In this document: one piece after another, positions 25,486 to 32,854 of the stretch
How the letters are laid out: each line of letters begins with the position of its first letter
How positions within the stretch are numbered: position 1 is the first letter of the stretch
Assembly (NCBI GenBank): GCA_902766365.1
Contig: CACXDC010000087.1
Span: 1-32,854, forward strand
Direction: 5' to 3'
Origin: an uncultured Lachnospiraceae bacterium
Lineage (GTDB): Bacteria; Bacillota; Clostridia; Lachnospirales; Lachnospiraceae
Length of the DNA: 32,854 nt
Position numbers and translations under genes: made by a program
Notes under the pieces: generated by a model
The model's input: only the letters and a program-made list of their open reading frames with translations
Told to the model about the DNA's origin: nothing
The model's database searches: none

Positions 25486-26130
25486 TCAGGCATCACGATG
25501 TGTTTCATATCGGTTAATATTATAAGTCAGTTTCATGAGACTGTCTGAAAGATGTACATTCTCCACCTGTACGTCAGGTGGTACATTCAGATCTACATGT
25601 GCAAAGTTCCAGATACCCCGGATTCCTTCCCTGACGAGTTCCTCTGCAACTGCTACAGCACTGTTCTTCGGGATCGTAAGTACTGCAATATCGATTGCAT
25701 TCTCCCTGACAAAGGCCGGAAGTTCTTCCATGGGAAGCACCTCCATATCCCGGATCTTCCTGCCAAACAAAGCCGGATTATTATCAAATATTCCCCGGAA
25801 CAAAAAACCTCTTCTTTCAAAGTTCATATAATTCGCCAGCGCCTGGCCAAGATTGCCGGCGCCTATGATGATCAGATTATGTGTCTGGTCAAGTCCCAGT
25901 ATCTTACCGATCTCTCCATAAAGATACTCTACCTTATAGCCATAGCCCTGTTGTCCAAACCCACCGAAGTTGTTGAAATCCTGCCGGATCTGGGAAGCAG
26001 TCACCTTCATAATATCACTTAATTCCTGGCTGGAAACTCTCTCAATTCCCTGGTCCTTCAATTCACCAAGATACCGAAAATATCTTGGCAGACGTCCTAT
26101 GACGGCCTGTGATATTCCTTTATTCTCCAC
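25486..26130 (-). CDS. rex: Redox-sensing transcriptional repressor Rex
   Basis: Rex is a dimeric repressor that leaves DNA when NADH is high and controls fermentation and respiration genes. From the GTG start the protein has 214 residues, the usual length. It has a winged helix at about 1-75 (RLPRYFRYL, VTASQIRQDF and FGGFGQQGYGY) and a Rossmann fold with IIGAGNLGQALANY (GxGxxG at 90-95). I place the start at the GTG at 26130, because GGGAG is eight bases ahead and typical Rex proteins begin right there. The ATG at 26145 has no ribosome-binding site and would lie only about nine bases after the predicted transcript start. The promoter carries a Rex-like palindrome, suggesting autoregulation. 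The gene diverges from the ABC-F gene. Confidence 0.96.
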   Translation of the reverse strand: MENKGISQAVIGRLPRYFRYLGELKDQGIERVSSQELSDIMKVTASQIRQDFNNFGGFGQQGYGYKVEYLYGEIGKILGLDQTHNLIIIGAGNLGQALANYMNFERRGFLFRGIFDNNPALFGRKIRDMEVLPMEELPAFVRENAIDIAVLTIPKNSAVAVAEELVREGIRGIWNFAHVDLNVPPDVQVENVHLSDSLMKLTYNINRYETHRDA

Positions 26131-26147
26131 AATACCAGCTCCCATAC

Positions 26148-26163
26148 GATTAATAAGTTAATC
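26148..26163. promoter_or_regulatory. Probable Rex operator over the rex -10 box and start point
   Basis: GATTAATAAGTTAATC is an inverted repeat with arms GATTAA/TTAATC around four bases. It resembles the clostridial Rex site TTGTTAA-N4-TTAACAA in the TTAA-N4-TTAA core. It covers part of the rex -10 box (26161-26166) and the expected start site, where a bound repressor would block transcription. Confidence 0.6.
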
Positions 26164-26189
26164 ATAGCTCAATGTTAAAAAAATGTCAA
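26161..26189 (-). promoter_or_regulatory. Sigma-A promoter of rex
   Basis: TTGACA (26184-26189), a 17-base spacer and TATGAT (26161-26166) on the minus strand form a near-consensus promoter. The start point should be about 26153-26155, leaving a leader of about 24 bases to the GTG at 26130. Confidence 0.85.
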
Positions 26190-26200
26190 TTCTTCCTGCA

Positions 26201-26229
26201 TTGACATAAAGGCGTTAAGCCGCTACACT
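26201..26229 (+). promoter_or_regulatory. Sigma-A promoter of the ABC-F gene
   Basis: TTGACA (26201-26206), a 17-base spacer and TACACT (26224-26229) lie on the plus strand, diverging from the rex promoter with 11 bases between the two -35 boxes. A short palindrome GGCgttaaGCC (26211-26221) sits inside the spacer. Confidence 0.85.
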
Positions 26230-26268
26230 CTAAGGTGGTAAAAACAAATACGAAAAGGACATTTTTTT

Positions 26269-28188
26269 ATGATTTTATCCTGTCAGAATATATCAAAAGC
26301 ATTTAATGAAAAAACAATCCTTAAGGATGTTTCCTTCCATATTGAAGAACATGACAAGGCTGCCATTGTCGGTATCAACGGCGTTGGTAAAACTACGCTT
26401 CTGCGTATCATCGTCGGAGAGCTGCCTGCCGATTCCGGCATCGTCACCCTGAAAAAGGAATCCTCCTTTGGCTATCTTGCCCAGAACCAGAACGTAAACA
26501 GTGAAAATACCATTTATGAAGAACTGCTTTCTGTGAAGGCTCCTGTCATCGCCATGGAAAAGCAGCTCCGTGACATGGAAGAAAAGATGCACGTTTTAAG
26601 TGGCAGCGAACTGGATATCCTTATGGAAAACTATGCCAGACTGAACCATCAGTTTGAACTGGAAAACGGCTATGCCTATCAGAGTGAGATCGGTGGTGTG
26701 CTGAAGGGACTTGGCTTTGCCGAAGAAGATTTTGGCAAACAGATCTCCACCCTCTCCGGTGGTCAGAAAACAAGAGTAGCTCTTTCAAAGCTCCTTCTGA
26801 AAAAACCGGAGCTGATCATCCTGGATGAGCCCACAAACCATCTGGATCTGAATGCCATTGCATGGCTTGAAAATTACCTTCTGAATTATAAAGGAGCCGT
26901 CCTTACCGTCTCCCATGACCGTTATTTTCTGGACCGCTTTGCCGGCAAGATCATTGAAATTGACCAGACAAAGGCTACTACTTTCCTTGGCAATTACACG
27001 GATTATGCGGCAAAGAAAGAGATCCTGCGAACCGCTGCCCGGAACGCCTACCTGAATCAGCAGCAGGAGATCCGTCATCAGGAAGCGGTCATTGAAAAGC
27101 TGAAAAGCTTTAACCGTGAGAAATCCATCAAACGGGCTGAAAGCCGTGAAAAAATGCTGAATAAGATCGAAATTCTGGAAAAGCCCACAGAAAGCCGGAC
27201 TGATATCCATATGACTCTGACTCCCCGTTGTCAGAGTGGAAATGATGTGCTTCATATCGAGCATCTTGCCAAATCCTTTGATAGTCTCTCACTCTTCCGG
27301 GATATCAGCATGGATCTGAAACGAGGAGAACATGTGGCTATTATCGGTGATAACGGCACCGGTAAAACAACGATCCTGAAGATCATCAATGACCTTGTCC
27401 CTGCCGACAGTGGTACGATCACTCTTGGCACGAATGTACATATTGGCTACTATGATCAGGAGCATCATGTCCTTCATCCGGACAAGACACTGTTTGATGA
27501 AATTTCCGATGAATATCCGTCTCTTACCGGCACCCAGATCCGTAATACACTTGCCGCTTTTCTGTTTACCGGAGACGATGTATTTAAACTGATCCGTGAC
27601 TTAAGCGGCGGCGAACGTGGCCGTGTTTCCCTGGCAAAGCTCATGCTCTCGGAATCCAACTTCCTGATCCTGGACGAGCCCACAAACCACCTGGATATCG
27701 CCTCCAAAGAGATCCTGGAGGATGCGATCAATGCCTATGAAGGAACTGTCCTGTATGTCTCCCACGACAGATATTTTATCAACCGGACAGCATCCAGGAT
27801 CCTGGAGCTTGCTGACGGTCAGCTTACCGGTTATCTTGGAAACTATGATTATTACCTGGAAAAGAAAGCCGGTGATCTTCCAAACGGAGAACTTGCTGTG
27901 AAAAATACTGTTTCCAAATCCCCTGCCCCGCCATCCGAAGGCATGCAGGACTGGAAAGCCCAGAAAGAACTGCAGGCAAAGCAGCGTAAAAAGGAAAATG
28001 ATATCCGGAAGTGTGAAGAAGAAATCGCAAAGCTGGAAGAAAAAGAGAAACAGATCGACAGTGAAATGGCACTCCCTGAAAATGCAACCAATGTGGCAAA
28101 GCTTCAGGAACTGACAAAGGAAAAGGAAACCATCTCTGCAAAGCTGGAAGAATTATATGAGAAATGGGAAACGCTGGAGACCTTATAA
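26269..28188 (+). CDS. ABC-F family ATPase (translation factor type, YdiF-like)
   Basis: The 639 residues hold two ABC ATPase domains in one chain and no membrane part, as in ABC-F proteins that act on the ribosome. The first has Walker A GINGVGKT (35-42), signature LSGGQ (162-166) and [11 protein letters not shown]. The second has GDNGTGKT (360-367), LSGGE (445-449) and [11 protein letters not shown]. The linker between them is the charged helical P-site tRNA interaction region, and the C-terminus is a coiled coil ([20 protein letters not shown]). This build is that of the widespread housekeeping YdiF/Uup-like branch rather than of antibiotic-resistance members, but subgroup assignment is an inference. 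AAGGAC precedes the ATG. It is the only plus-strand gene here and ends in a hairpin shared with icd. Confidence 0.93.
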   Translation: MILSCQNISKAFNEKTILKDVSFHIEEHDKAAIVGINGVGKTTLLRIIVGELPADSGIVTLKKESSFGYLAQNQNVNSENTIYEELLSVKAPVIAMEKQLRDMEEKMHVLSGSELDILMENYARLNHQFELENGYAYQSEIGGVLKGLGFAEEDFGKQISTLSGGQKTRVALSKLLLKKPELIILDEPTNHLDLNAIAWLENYLLNYKGAVLTVSHDRYFLDRFAGKIIEIDQTKATTFLGNYTDYAAKKEILRTAARNAYLNQQQEIRHQEAVIEKLKSFNREKSIKRAESREKMLNKIEILEKPTESRTDIHMTLTPRCQSGNDVLHIEHLAKSFDSLSLFRDISMDLKRGEHVAIIGDNGTGKTTILKIINDLVPADSGTITLGTNVHIGYYDQEHHVLHPDKTLFDEISDEYPSLTGTQIRNTLAAFLFTGDDVFKLIRDLSGGERGRVSLAKLMLSESNFLILDEPTNHLDIASKEILEDAINAYEGTVLYVSHDRYFINRTASRILELADGQLTGYLGNYDYYLEKKAGDLPNGELAVKNTVSKSPAPPSEGMQDWKAQKELQAKQRKKENDIRKCEEEIAKLEEKEKQIDSEMALPENATNVAKLQELTKEKETISAKLEELYEKWETLETL

Positions 28189-28206
28189 GGCTTCCAGCGT
28201 TTTTCT
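28167..28206. terminator. Shared terminator hairpin of the convergent ABC-F and icd genes
   Basis: The stem runs from 28169-28185 to 28186-28202 with one mismatch, centred on TTATAA, which is the stop codon on both strands. On the plus strand it is followed by TTTTTC, a good terminator. On the minus strand the tail is only moderately T-rich (TTCCCATTTCTC). The arms encode the last residues of both proteins. Confidence 0.8.
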
Positions 28207-29391
28207 GATTTCTTTGATAAAGTTTTCACTGTTCAGGACAGTTACGTTCTGCAGGGAAGTGATCAGTGCAAGATCCTTTGTCATCTTACCATCCTCGATC
28301 GTCTTTAAGGTCGCCTTTTCCAGCTTGTCCGCAAATGCAGTCAGATCTGCAAGGCCGTCCAGCTCTCCTCTTTTCCTGAGTGCCCCGGTCCAGGCAAAGA
28401 TCGTTGCCACTGAATTAGTCGAAGTTTCTTCCCCCTTCAGATGCTTGTAATAATGTCTCTGCACCGTTCCATGTGCTGCCTCATACTCATAAACACCGGC
28501 AGGGGATACCAGCACGGAAGTCATCATGGCAAGAGATCCAAATGCTGAAGAAACCATATCACTCATCACATCACCGTCATAATTCTTGCAGGCCCAAATG
28601 AAGCCACCCTCCGCTTTCATTACCCTGGCTACTGCATCATCGATCAGCGTATAGAAATAGGTTATCCCTGCTTCCTTAAACTGCGTTTCATATTCCTTTT
28701 CATACACTTCCTGGAAAATGTCCTTGAAGTCATGATCGTATTTCTTGGAAATAGTATCCTTGGTCGCAAACCACAGATCCTGCTTCGTTGACAGTGCATA
28801 GGAGAAGCATGCTCTTGCAAAGCTGGTAATGGATTTATCCGTATTATGGATCCCCTGGATAATACCGCTTCCTGTAAACTGATGGATCAGTTCTCTTGTC
28901 TCGCTGCCGTCCTCAGCCGTAAATACCAGCTCTGCTTTTCCAGGTCCTGGCACCTTGATCTCTGTATTCTTATATACATCACCATAGGCATGACGTGCCA
29001 GTGTAATGGGCTTCTTCCAGTTTCTGACGCAGGGCTCGATCCCCTTTACTACAATAGGTGCACGGAATACAGTTCCGTCAAGAATCGCACGGATCGTACC
29101 ATTCGGGCTCTTCCACATCTCTTTCAGATTGTACTCTGTCATTCTGGCTGCATTTGGTGTAATAGTCGCACATTTGACAGCTACCCCGTACTTCTTCGTA
29201 GCCTCCGCACTTTCTACCGTCACCCTGTCATCCGTCTCATTTCTGTGTTCCAGTCCAAGATCATAATATTCTGTCTTCAGATCAATATAAGGGGTAAGCA
29301 GTTCATCCTTGATCATTTTCCAGAGGATCCTGGTCATTTCATCCCCGTCCATTTCCACAAGAGGGGTGGTCATTTTTATTTTTTCAGCCAT
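28183..29391 (-). CDS. icd: NADP-dependent isocitrate dehydrogenase (homodimeric, IDH1-like type)
   Basis: The enzyme oxidises isocitrate to 2-oxoglutarate and CO2, making NADPH, in the cytoplasm. The 402-residue sequence is of the eukaryote-like subfamily II (start [19 protein letters not shown], then [30 protein letters not shown] and [18 protein letters not shown]), distinct from the E. coli type. AGAAGG seven bases before the ATG supports the start. It lies 14 bases after the GntR regulator and third in an operon that begins with citrate synthase. Together they supply 2-oxoglutarate for glutamate synthesis. Its stop codon overlaps that of the convergent ABC-F gene by six bases. Confidence 0.97.
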   Translation of the reverse strand: MAEKIKMTTPLVEMDGDEMTRILWKMIKDELLTPYIDLKTEYYDLGLEHRNETDDRVTVESAEATKKYGVAVKCATITPNAARMTEYNLKEMWKSPNGTIRAILDGTVFRAPIVVKGIEPCVRNWKKPITLARHAYGDVYKNTEIKVPGPGKAELVFTAEDGSETRELIHQFTGSGIIQGIHNTDKSITSFARACFSYALSTKQDLWFATKDTISKKYDHDFKDIFQEVYEKEYETQFKEAGITYFYTLIDDAVARVMKAEGGFIWACKNYDGDVMSDMVSSAFGSLAMMTSVLVSPAGVYEYEAAHGTVQRHYYKHLKGEETSTNSVATIFAWTGALRKRGELDGLADLTAFADKLEKATLKTIEDGKMTKDLALITSLQNVTVLNSENFIKEIRKTLEAL

Positions 29392-29405
29392 CTTCTATCC
29401 TTCTC

Positions 29406-30104
29406 CTATTCCTGCTCTTCATTCTTATAAATATCGTACAGGCCATTCTTTACCATATTGTTGTAGGCATTGTTCATATGCAGGGTTGCCAGTCTTTCTG
29501 CTTCATCTGCATTGCCTGCCTTGATAGCTTCCATGATCTGTCTGTGTTCATTATTGGATGCAATTCCTCTTTCCTTCGTGGAAAGTGTCTTCTGTCTGAT
29601 CCTTGCCACATACTGGTGAAAATCTACAAGCAGTCTCTCCAGCATCTTGGAATTGCAGGCATCATACAGGATATGATGGAATCTGTTATCCAGTTCTGTC
29701 ATCTGCTCCATATGTCCCTTGGACGCATGAAATGCTGCCAGATATACATTTTCTTCCAGTTCCTCAAGCTGTTCCTCTGTGATATTCTCCGTGGCAAGTC
29801 TGGCACACATTCCTTCCAGGGAGGAACGGATCATATATATATCCTTCACATCCTTGGCGGTAATACCTGTCACATAAGCCCCCTTATTAGGAATGATCTG
29901 GATCAGTCCCTCCAGCTCAAGCTGTCGGAAGGCTTCTCTTACGGGTGTCCTGCTGACGCCCAGCTCTTCCCCGATGGCAACTTCCTTCAGTTCCTCATGC
30001 TCCTCATACTTTCCACTTAAAATATCCTCCCGGAGTCTGTTAAACACTCTTCCACGCAGGGAATATTTGTCTGTTACTTCTTTTTTTACATCATAACTGC
30101 TCAT
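29406..30104 (-). CDS. GntR-family regulator, FadR (FCD) subfamily
   Basis: The 232 residues form an N-terminal winged helix (about 15-80: LREDILSGKYEEHEEL, then LGVSRTPVREAFRQLELEGLI). The C-terminal all-helical FCD domain (about 95-220) keeps candidate metal-binding residues in FHHILYDACN, NEHRQIM and LATLHMNN, which suggests that an organic acid is the effector. It lies between citrate synthase and isocitrate dehydrogenase genes in one operon, so I infer that it controls this operon in response to a tricarboxylic or oxo acid. The operon promoter carries a typical GntR palindrome. GAGG overlapping the upstream TAG is 14 bases before the ATG, a loose fit. Confidence 0.93.
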   Translation of the reverse strand: MSSYDVKKEVTDKYSLRGRVFNRLREDILSGKYEEHEELKEVAIGEELGVSRTPVREAFRQLELEGLIQIIPNKGAYVTGITAKDVKDIYMIRSSLEGMCARLATENITEEQLEELEENVYLAAFHASKGHMEQMTELDNRFHHILYDACNSKMLERLLVDFHQYVARIRQKTLSTKERGIASNNEHRQIMEAIKAGNADEAERLATLHMNNAYNNMVKNGLYDIYKNEEQE

Positions 30105-30121
30105 TCTGTTATCATTGACCT

Positions 30122-31534
30122 CTAACCGATAGTTGTGTCAAGCTTTTTGCAGGCTATTGCGATCTGCTCGATCAGCTCTGCATCTGTTATGACAGTCACA
30201 CGGCCTTCTTCATATTGTTTGTCCACCCATTTCTTGACTTCTGCAACGAGCGGGCTTGACTTGTCAAGCTGCTTCTCATCCTTCAGCTTGAAATACGTAT
30301 TGATCCAGTGTGCAATTCCTGCAAGACCGGATGTGTTGCTGACTGCACAGAGTGCCGGACGGTTTAAAAACTTGTCCGTATCAAATATATTATAGATCTC
30401 CTCATTTTTCAACAGTCCATCTGCATGAACGCCGGCACGGGTCACATTAAAGTTCTTTCCAACAAAGGGAGTCCTATCCGGAATATGATATCCGATCTCC
30501 TTTTCATAGTACTCGGCAAGTTCCGTGATCACCGTGGTATCCATACCATTTAAATTTCCCTTTAACTGGGCATATTCAAATACCATGGCCTCAAGGGGTG
30601 TATTACCTGTCCGCTCACCGATACCAAACAGAGACGTATTGACGCCGGAGCATCCATACAGCCATGCTGTTGTGGAATTGACCACTGCCTTATAGAAATC
30701 GTTATGTCCATGCCATTCGATCATCTCGTGCGGCACACCCGCATGAGTATGCAGTGCATAAATGATACCCTGCACACTTCTTGGAATAACGGCACCTGGA
30801 TAGTTGACGCCATACCCCATGGTATCACATGCTCTTACCTTGATCGGAATCTTATACTCATCCATCAGCTTCATAAGCTCCAGACAGAACGGCACAACAT
30901 AACCGTAAATATCCGCTCTTGTGATATCCTCAAGATGACATCTGACACTGATGCCCTCTTCCAGACAATCCCTGACAATACTCAGATAATGTTCCATTGC
31001 CTGGCGTCTTGTCATTTTCAATTTCAGGAAAATATGATAATCGGAACAGCTTACCAGAATACCGGTTTCTTTCATTCCGATCTCTTTGACCAGTTTAAAG
31101 TCCTCCTTACTGGCACGGATCCAGCTTGTTACCTCAGGGAACTGATATCCCCTTTCCATACATTTGTATACAGCATCTCTGTCCTTTTTGCTGTAAAGGA
31201 AAAACTCACTGGCACGGATCATACCATTTGGTCCGCCCAGTCTGTGCAGATAGTCATAGATCCTTACAATCTGTTCTGTGGTATAAGGTGCTCTTGACTG
31301 CTGACCATCACGAAAGGTAGTATCTGTGATCCAGATATCCTTAGGCATATTGTGAGGCACGATCCTGTCATTAAAAGGGATCTTTGGTACCTCTGAATAG
31401 GGAAACATGTTTCTGAATACCTGTGGTTTCTCTACATCATCCAGAATATACATATGCTCTTCTATCTCGAGCAGATTATTCTTTGAGTTCAAAAACACCG
31501 GCCTGTCTAAAAAAACATCATTTTCTTCTGCCAT
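30122..31534 (-). CDS. Re-type citrate synthase (2-isopropylmalate/homocitrate synthase family)
   Basis: The 470 residues belong to the HMG-CoA-lyase-like TIM-barrel family with ITDTTFRDGQQSRAPYT near the start of the barrel, CHLEDITRAD, the metal site EWHGHNDFYKAV and the family signature GERTGNTPLEAM. Automatic annotation would call it 2-isopropylmalate or homocitrate synthase. It lacks the leuA regulatory C-terminus and sits directly upstream of icd with no leucine or lysine genes. This matches the oxygen-sensitive Re-citrate synthase known from Clostridium kluyveri, which condenses acetyl-CoA and oxaloacetate. I choose the ATG at 31534 because AGGAGGAG is eight bases ahead; the open frame extends a further 20 codons without such a site. 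It ends with TAG. Confidence 0.87.
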   Translation of the reverse strand: MAEENDVFLDRPVFLNSKNNLLEIEEHMYILDDVEKPQVFRNMFPYSEVPKIPFNDRIVPHNMPKDIWITDTTFRDGQQSRAPYTTEQIVRIYDYLHRLGGPNGMIRASEFFLYSKKDRDAVYKCMERGYQFPEVTSWIRASKEDFKLVKEIGMKETGILVSCSDYHIFLKLKMTRRQAMEHYLSIVRDCLEEGISVRCHLEDITRADIYGYVVPFCLELMKLMDEYKIPIKVRACDTMGYGVNYPGAVIPRSVQGIIYALHTHAGVPHEMIEWHGHNDFYKAVVNSTTAWLYGCSGVNTSLFGIGERTGNTPLEAMVFEYAQLKGNLNGMDTTVITELAEYYEKEIGYHIPDRTPFVGKNFNVTRAGVHADGLLKNEEIYNIFDTDKFLNRPALCAVSNTSGLAGIAHWINTYFKLKDEKQLDKSSPLVAEVKKWVDKQYEEGRVTVITDAELIEQIAIACKKLDTTIG

Positions 31535-31575
31535 CACACTATCTCCTCCTGAACTATTCCCAAAGTTCATGTATA

Positions 31576-31587
31576 ATTGTATACAAT
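31576..31587. promoter_or_regulatory. Probable GntR/FCD operator
   Basis: ATTGTATACAAT is a perfect 12-base palindrome of the FadR-subfamily type (T-GT-N3-AC-A). It includes the whole -10 box of the citrate synthase operon promoter. The GntR gene lies inside the operon, so autoregulation is the simple reading. Confidence 0.7.
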
Positions 31588-31604
31588 AAAACATCTCATG
31601 TCAA
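31576..31604 (-). promoter_or_regulatory. Sigma-A promoter of the citrate synthase-gntR-icd operon
   Basis: On the minus strand, TTGACA (31599-31604), a 17-base spacer and TACAAT (31576-31581) form a near-consensus promoter. The -35 lies next to the stop codon of the protease gene. The leader is about 35 bases to the ATG at 31534. Confidence 0.85.
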
Positions 31605-32507
31605 CAGAGAATTTATCTCTATCATACCAGCTCCCTGTTTGCTCCACGGCTCATTCAGATCCCTTGCCGTTGTGATCAGTTTACGCTTGGCCTGTTCATT
31701 TGACAGATCCGGATATTTTTGCAGAAGAAGTGCCAGGGCTCCTGATACGATCGGTGTCGCCATGGAAGTCCCGCTCTTTTTGGTATAGGCATTCCGGTAC
31801 CGGAACCCTCTTTTTTCAAAAAAAGCATTACAGGAAATAATATCTGTACCCGGTGCCACAATATCCGGTTTTCTCATATCATAAGGACTCGGTCCACGGC
31901 TGCTGTATTCCTCGCAGAGATTTTCCCTCTCCCCGAAATAACCATCTTCATTGCAGCTTACTGTGATCACCTTTTTGCGGGCTCCAATCGGGGAAATGGT
32001 CATTGCTCCCGGTCCTCCATTTCCGGCTGCACATACCACTATGATCCCCCGGTTCCACGCCTCATCTACCAGGGAAAGCAGATCCCTCATCCGTTCTTCA
32101 TCCGATGCCTCACCCATACCAATAGAAATATTCAGTATCCTGATCTGAAATTTTTCCTGATTATCCAATACCCATTCCAATGCCCTTGTCATGCTCTGGA
32201 GCATACCATCCCCGCGGTAATCCAGGATCTTTCCGACGATCAGTCTGCATCCGGGCGCAATTCCCCGGTATCTTCCCATAGAAGCCCTGCCACTTCCGCA
32301 GATACAGCCTGCTACATGCGTGCCATGTCCGCTGTCATCATAAAAATCCTTCCGTCCATTGACAAAATCCCGGAACAGAAGCAGTCTGTCATCAAAATCC
32401 GGATGCCTGGCTACCCCTGTATCCAGCATGGCAACTGTAATTCTGTCCCTCCCACATTCTGCAAGCAGCTGATCACTAAATCCAAGCTGTTCTCTGACAC
32501 GAAACAT
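31596..32507 (-). CDS. Subtilisin-like serine protease (S8), cytoplasmic type
   Basis: The 303 residues carry the full S8 triad: Asp29 in MLDTG, His61 in GHGTHVAG and Ser248 in SGTSMATP, with the oxyanion Asn163 in AAGNGG. There is no signal peptide, no long propeptide and no membrane segment, so it resembles the intracellular subtilisins and AprX-like enzymes. Its cellular substrate is unknown. The ribosome-binding site GGGAG (32516-32520) lies eight bases before the ATG but inside the 3' arm of a terminator-like hairpin, which may limit translation or transcription from upstream. There is no terminator after it, and the citrate operon promoter starts at its stop codon. Confidence 0.95.
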   Translation of the reverse strand: MFRVREQLGFSDQLLAECGRDRITVAMLDTGVARHPDFDDRLLLFRDFVNGRKDFYDDSGHGTHVAGCICGSGRASMGRYRGIAPGCRLIVGKILDYRGDGMLQSMTRALEWVLDNQEKFQIRILNISIGMGEASDEERMRDLLSLVDEAWNRGIIVVCAAGNGGPGAMTISPIGARKKVITVSCNEDGYFGERENLCEEYSSRGPSPYDMRKPDIVAPGTDIISCNAFFEKRGFRYRNAYTKKSGTSMATPIVSGALALLLQKYPDLSNEQAKRKLITTARDLNEPWSKQGAGMIEINSLLT

Positions 32508-32552
32508 AAAAAAGACTCCCGGCTTTTTAATTATTCTATGCCGGAAGTCTTT
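32508..32552 (-). terminator. Terminator hairpin after the surface-protein gene, overlapping the protease ribosome-binding site
   Basis: The arms at 32540-32552 and 32511-32523 pair over 13 bases (one G-U), with a 16-base loop. On the minus strand the stem is followed by TTTTTT. The next three bases are the ATG of the protease gene, and the stem's 3' arm contains its GGGAG. Confidence 0.85.
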
Positions 32553-32584
32553 CTGATGCGCTTTTATTTCACTTTTATTCTGTT

Positions 32585-32854
32585 TTATTTCTTTTTTCTT
32601 TTCTCATTTCCTCTGTAGAAGAAAAGTGCTACAGAAGCAAAGAACAGGCCGGCTGCAAATGCCCATTTGGGATGGGAATAATCACCGGTATCCGGTGTAT
32701 CATCTTTATTTCCCGAAAGCCCGATCAGTGCGCTTCCATTGATCACTTTCCCCTGTCCTGTCACTTTACTGTTATGATACATTCCATAAGGGGAAAAGTG
32801 TCTTGCAGTAAACTGGATGTAATCACCATCTTCCAGAGAAAGTACCTGAAACTC
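32585..32854 (-). CDS. C-terminal end of a sortase-anchored cell-surface protein (runs off the window)
   Basis: Only the last 89 codons are visible; the frame is open through the right edge, so the first ATG inside the window (32782) is not the start. The visible part begins with SLEDGDYIQFTARHFSPYGMY, a kind of stretch seen at the end of large clostridial surface proteins. It ends with a cell-wall sorting signal: TPDTGD in place of LPxTG, a hydrophobic segment (WAFAAGLFFASVALFFY) and the basic tail RGNEKRKKK. Sortase would cut at the TG and link the protein to peptidoglycan. The main body and its function lie outside the window. It is followed by a terminator hairpin. Confidence 0.8.
   Translation of the reverse strand, partial: EFQVLSLEDGDYIQFTARHFSPYGMYHNSKVTGQGKVINGSALIGLSGNKDDTPDTGDYSHPKWAFAAGLFFASVALFFYRGNEKRKKK

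Noticed and set aside
30122-31534. Naming this gene leuA (2-isopropylmalate synthase)
   Set aside because: There is no leucine-pathway neighbour and no leuA regulatory domain, and it is operon-linked to isocitrate dehydrogenase.

Overview
The window looks like a chromosomal core segment of a spore-forming, strictly anaerobic Clostridia bacterium, most likely Lachnospiraceae. The evidence is the sporulation pair yqfC/yqfD, an SpoIIIE/FtsK translocase next to a TepA-like ClpP homologue, an electron-bifurcating NfnAB pair, Rex, formate-THF ligase, and a Re-type citrate synthase beside isocitrate dehydrogenase. I cannot fix the genus. Almost every gene is on the minus strand; the only convincing plus-strand gene is an ABC-F ATPase at 26269-28188. 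Coding density is very high: no gene-free stretch exceeds 300 bases, and the longest gap (about 180 bases, 18594-18776) holds a terminator and a weak promoter. I saw no rRNA, tRNA, CRISPR, transposase or phage gene.

Layout, in transcription order (right to left). At 32585-32854 is the 3' end of a sortase-anchored surface protein, followed by a terminator hairpin and a cytoplasmic subtilisin-like protease (31596-32507). Next comes a three-gene operon: Re-citrate synthase, a GntR/FCD regulator and NADP isocitrate dehydrogenase (31534-28183), with a strong promoter carrying a perfect ATTGTATACAAT palindrome. This operon converges on the ABC-F gene at a shared hairpin that encodes both C-termini. 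The ABC-F gene diverges from rex, and rex's promoter carries a Rex-like palindrome over its -10 box. Then follow rex plus a coiled-coil protein; nnr-alr-mazF; a CBS/CorC protein, yebC and a membrane protein, ending at a strong terminator; and tepA-ftsK.

From 14930 down to 1 runs a long chain of closely spaced genes: fhs, folD, a zinc-ribbon/TPR membrane protein, nfnA, nfnB, a MORN-repeat protein, a small membrane protein, rlmH, a pyrimidine-nucleoside phosphorylase, then the conserved block yqfC-yqfD-phoH-(HD membrane protein)-ybeY. Last is a MATE/SpoVB-like flippase gene interrupted by an in-frame TAG.

Functionally the window is rich in redox and one-carbon metabolism: NfnAB and isocitrate dehydrogenase make NADPH, Rex senses NADH/NAD+, Nnr repairs damaged NAD(P)H, and FolD/Fhs interconvert C1-folates. 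The rest is cell-envelope, sporulation and RNA/ribosome maintenance. I found no clearly new multi-gene defence or mobile system. The most interesting signals are the self-contained citrate-to-2-oxoglutarate operon with its own regulator and operator, the Rex autoregulation site with a corrected GTG start, the nonsense codon in the flippase gene, a MazF without an adjacent antitoxin, and several hairpins that overlap coding or ribosome-binding sequence.
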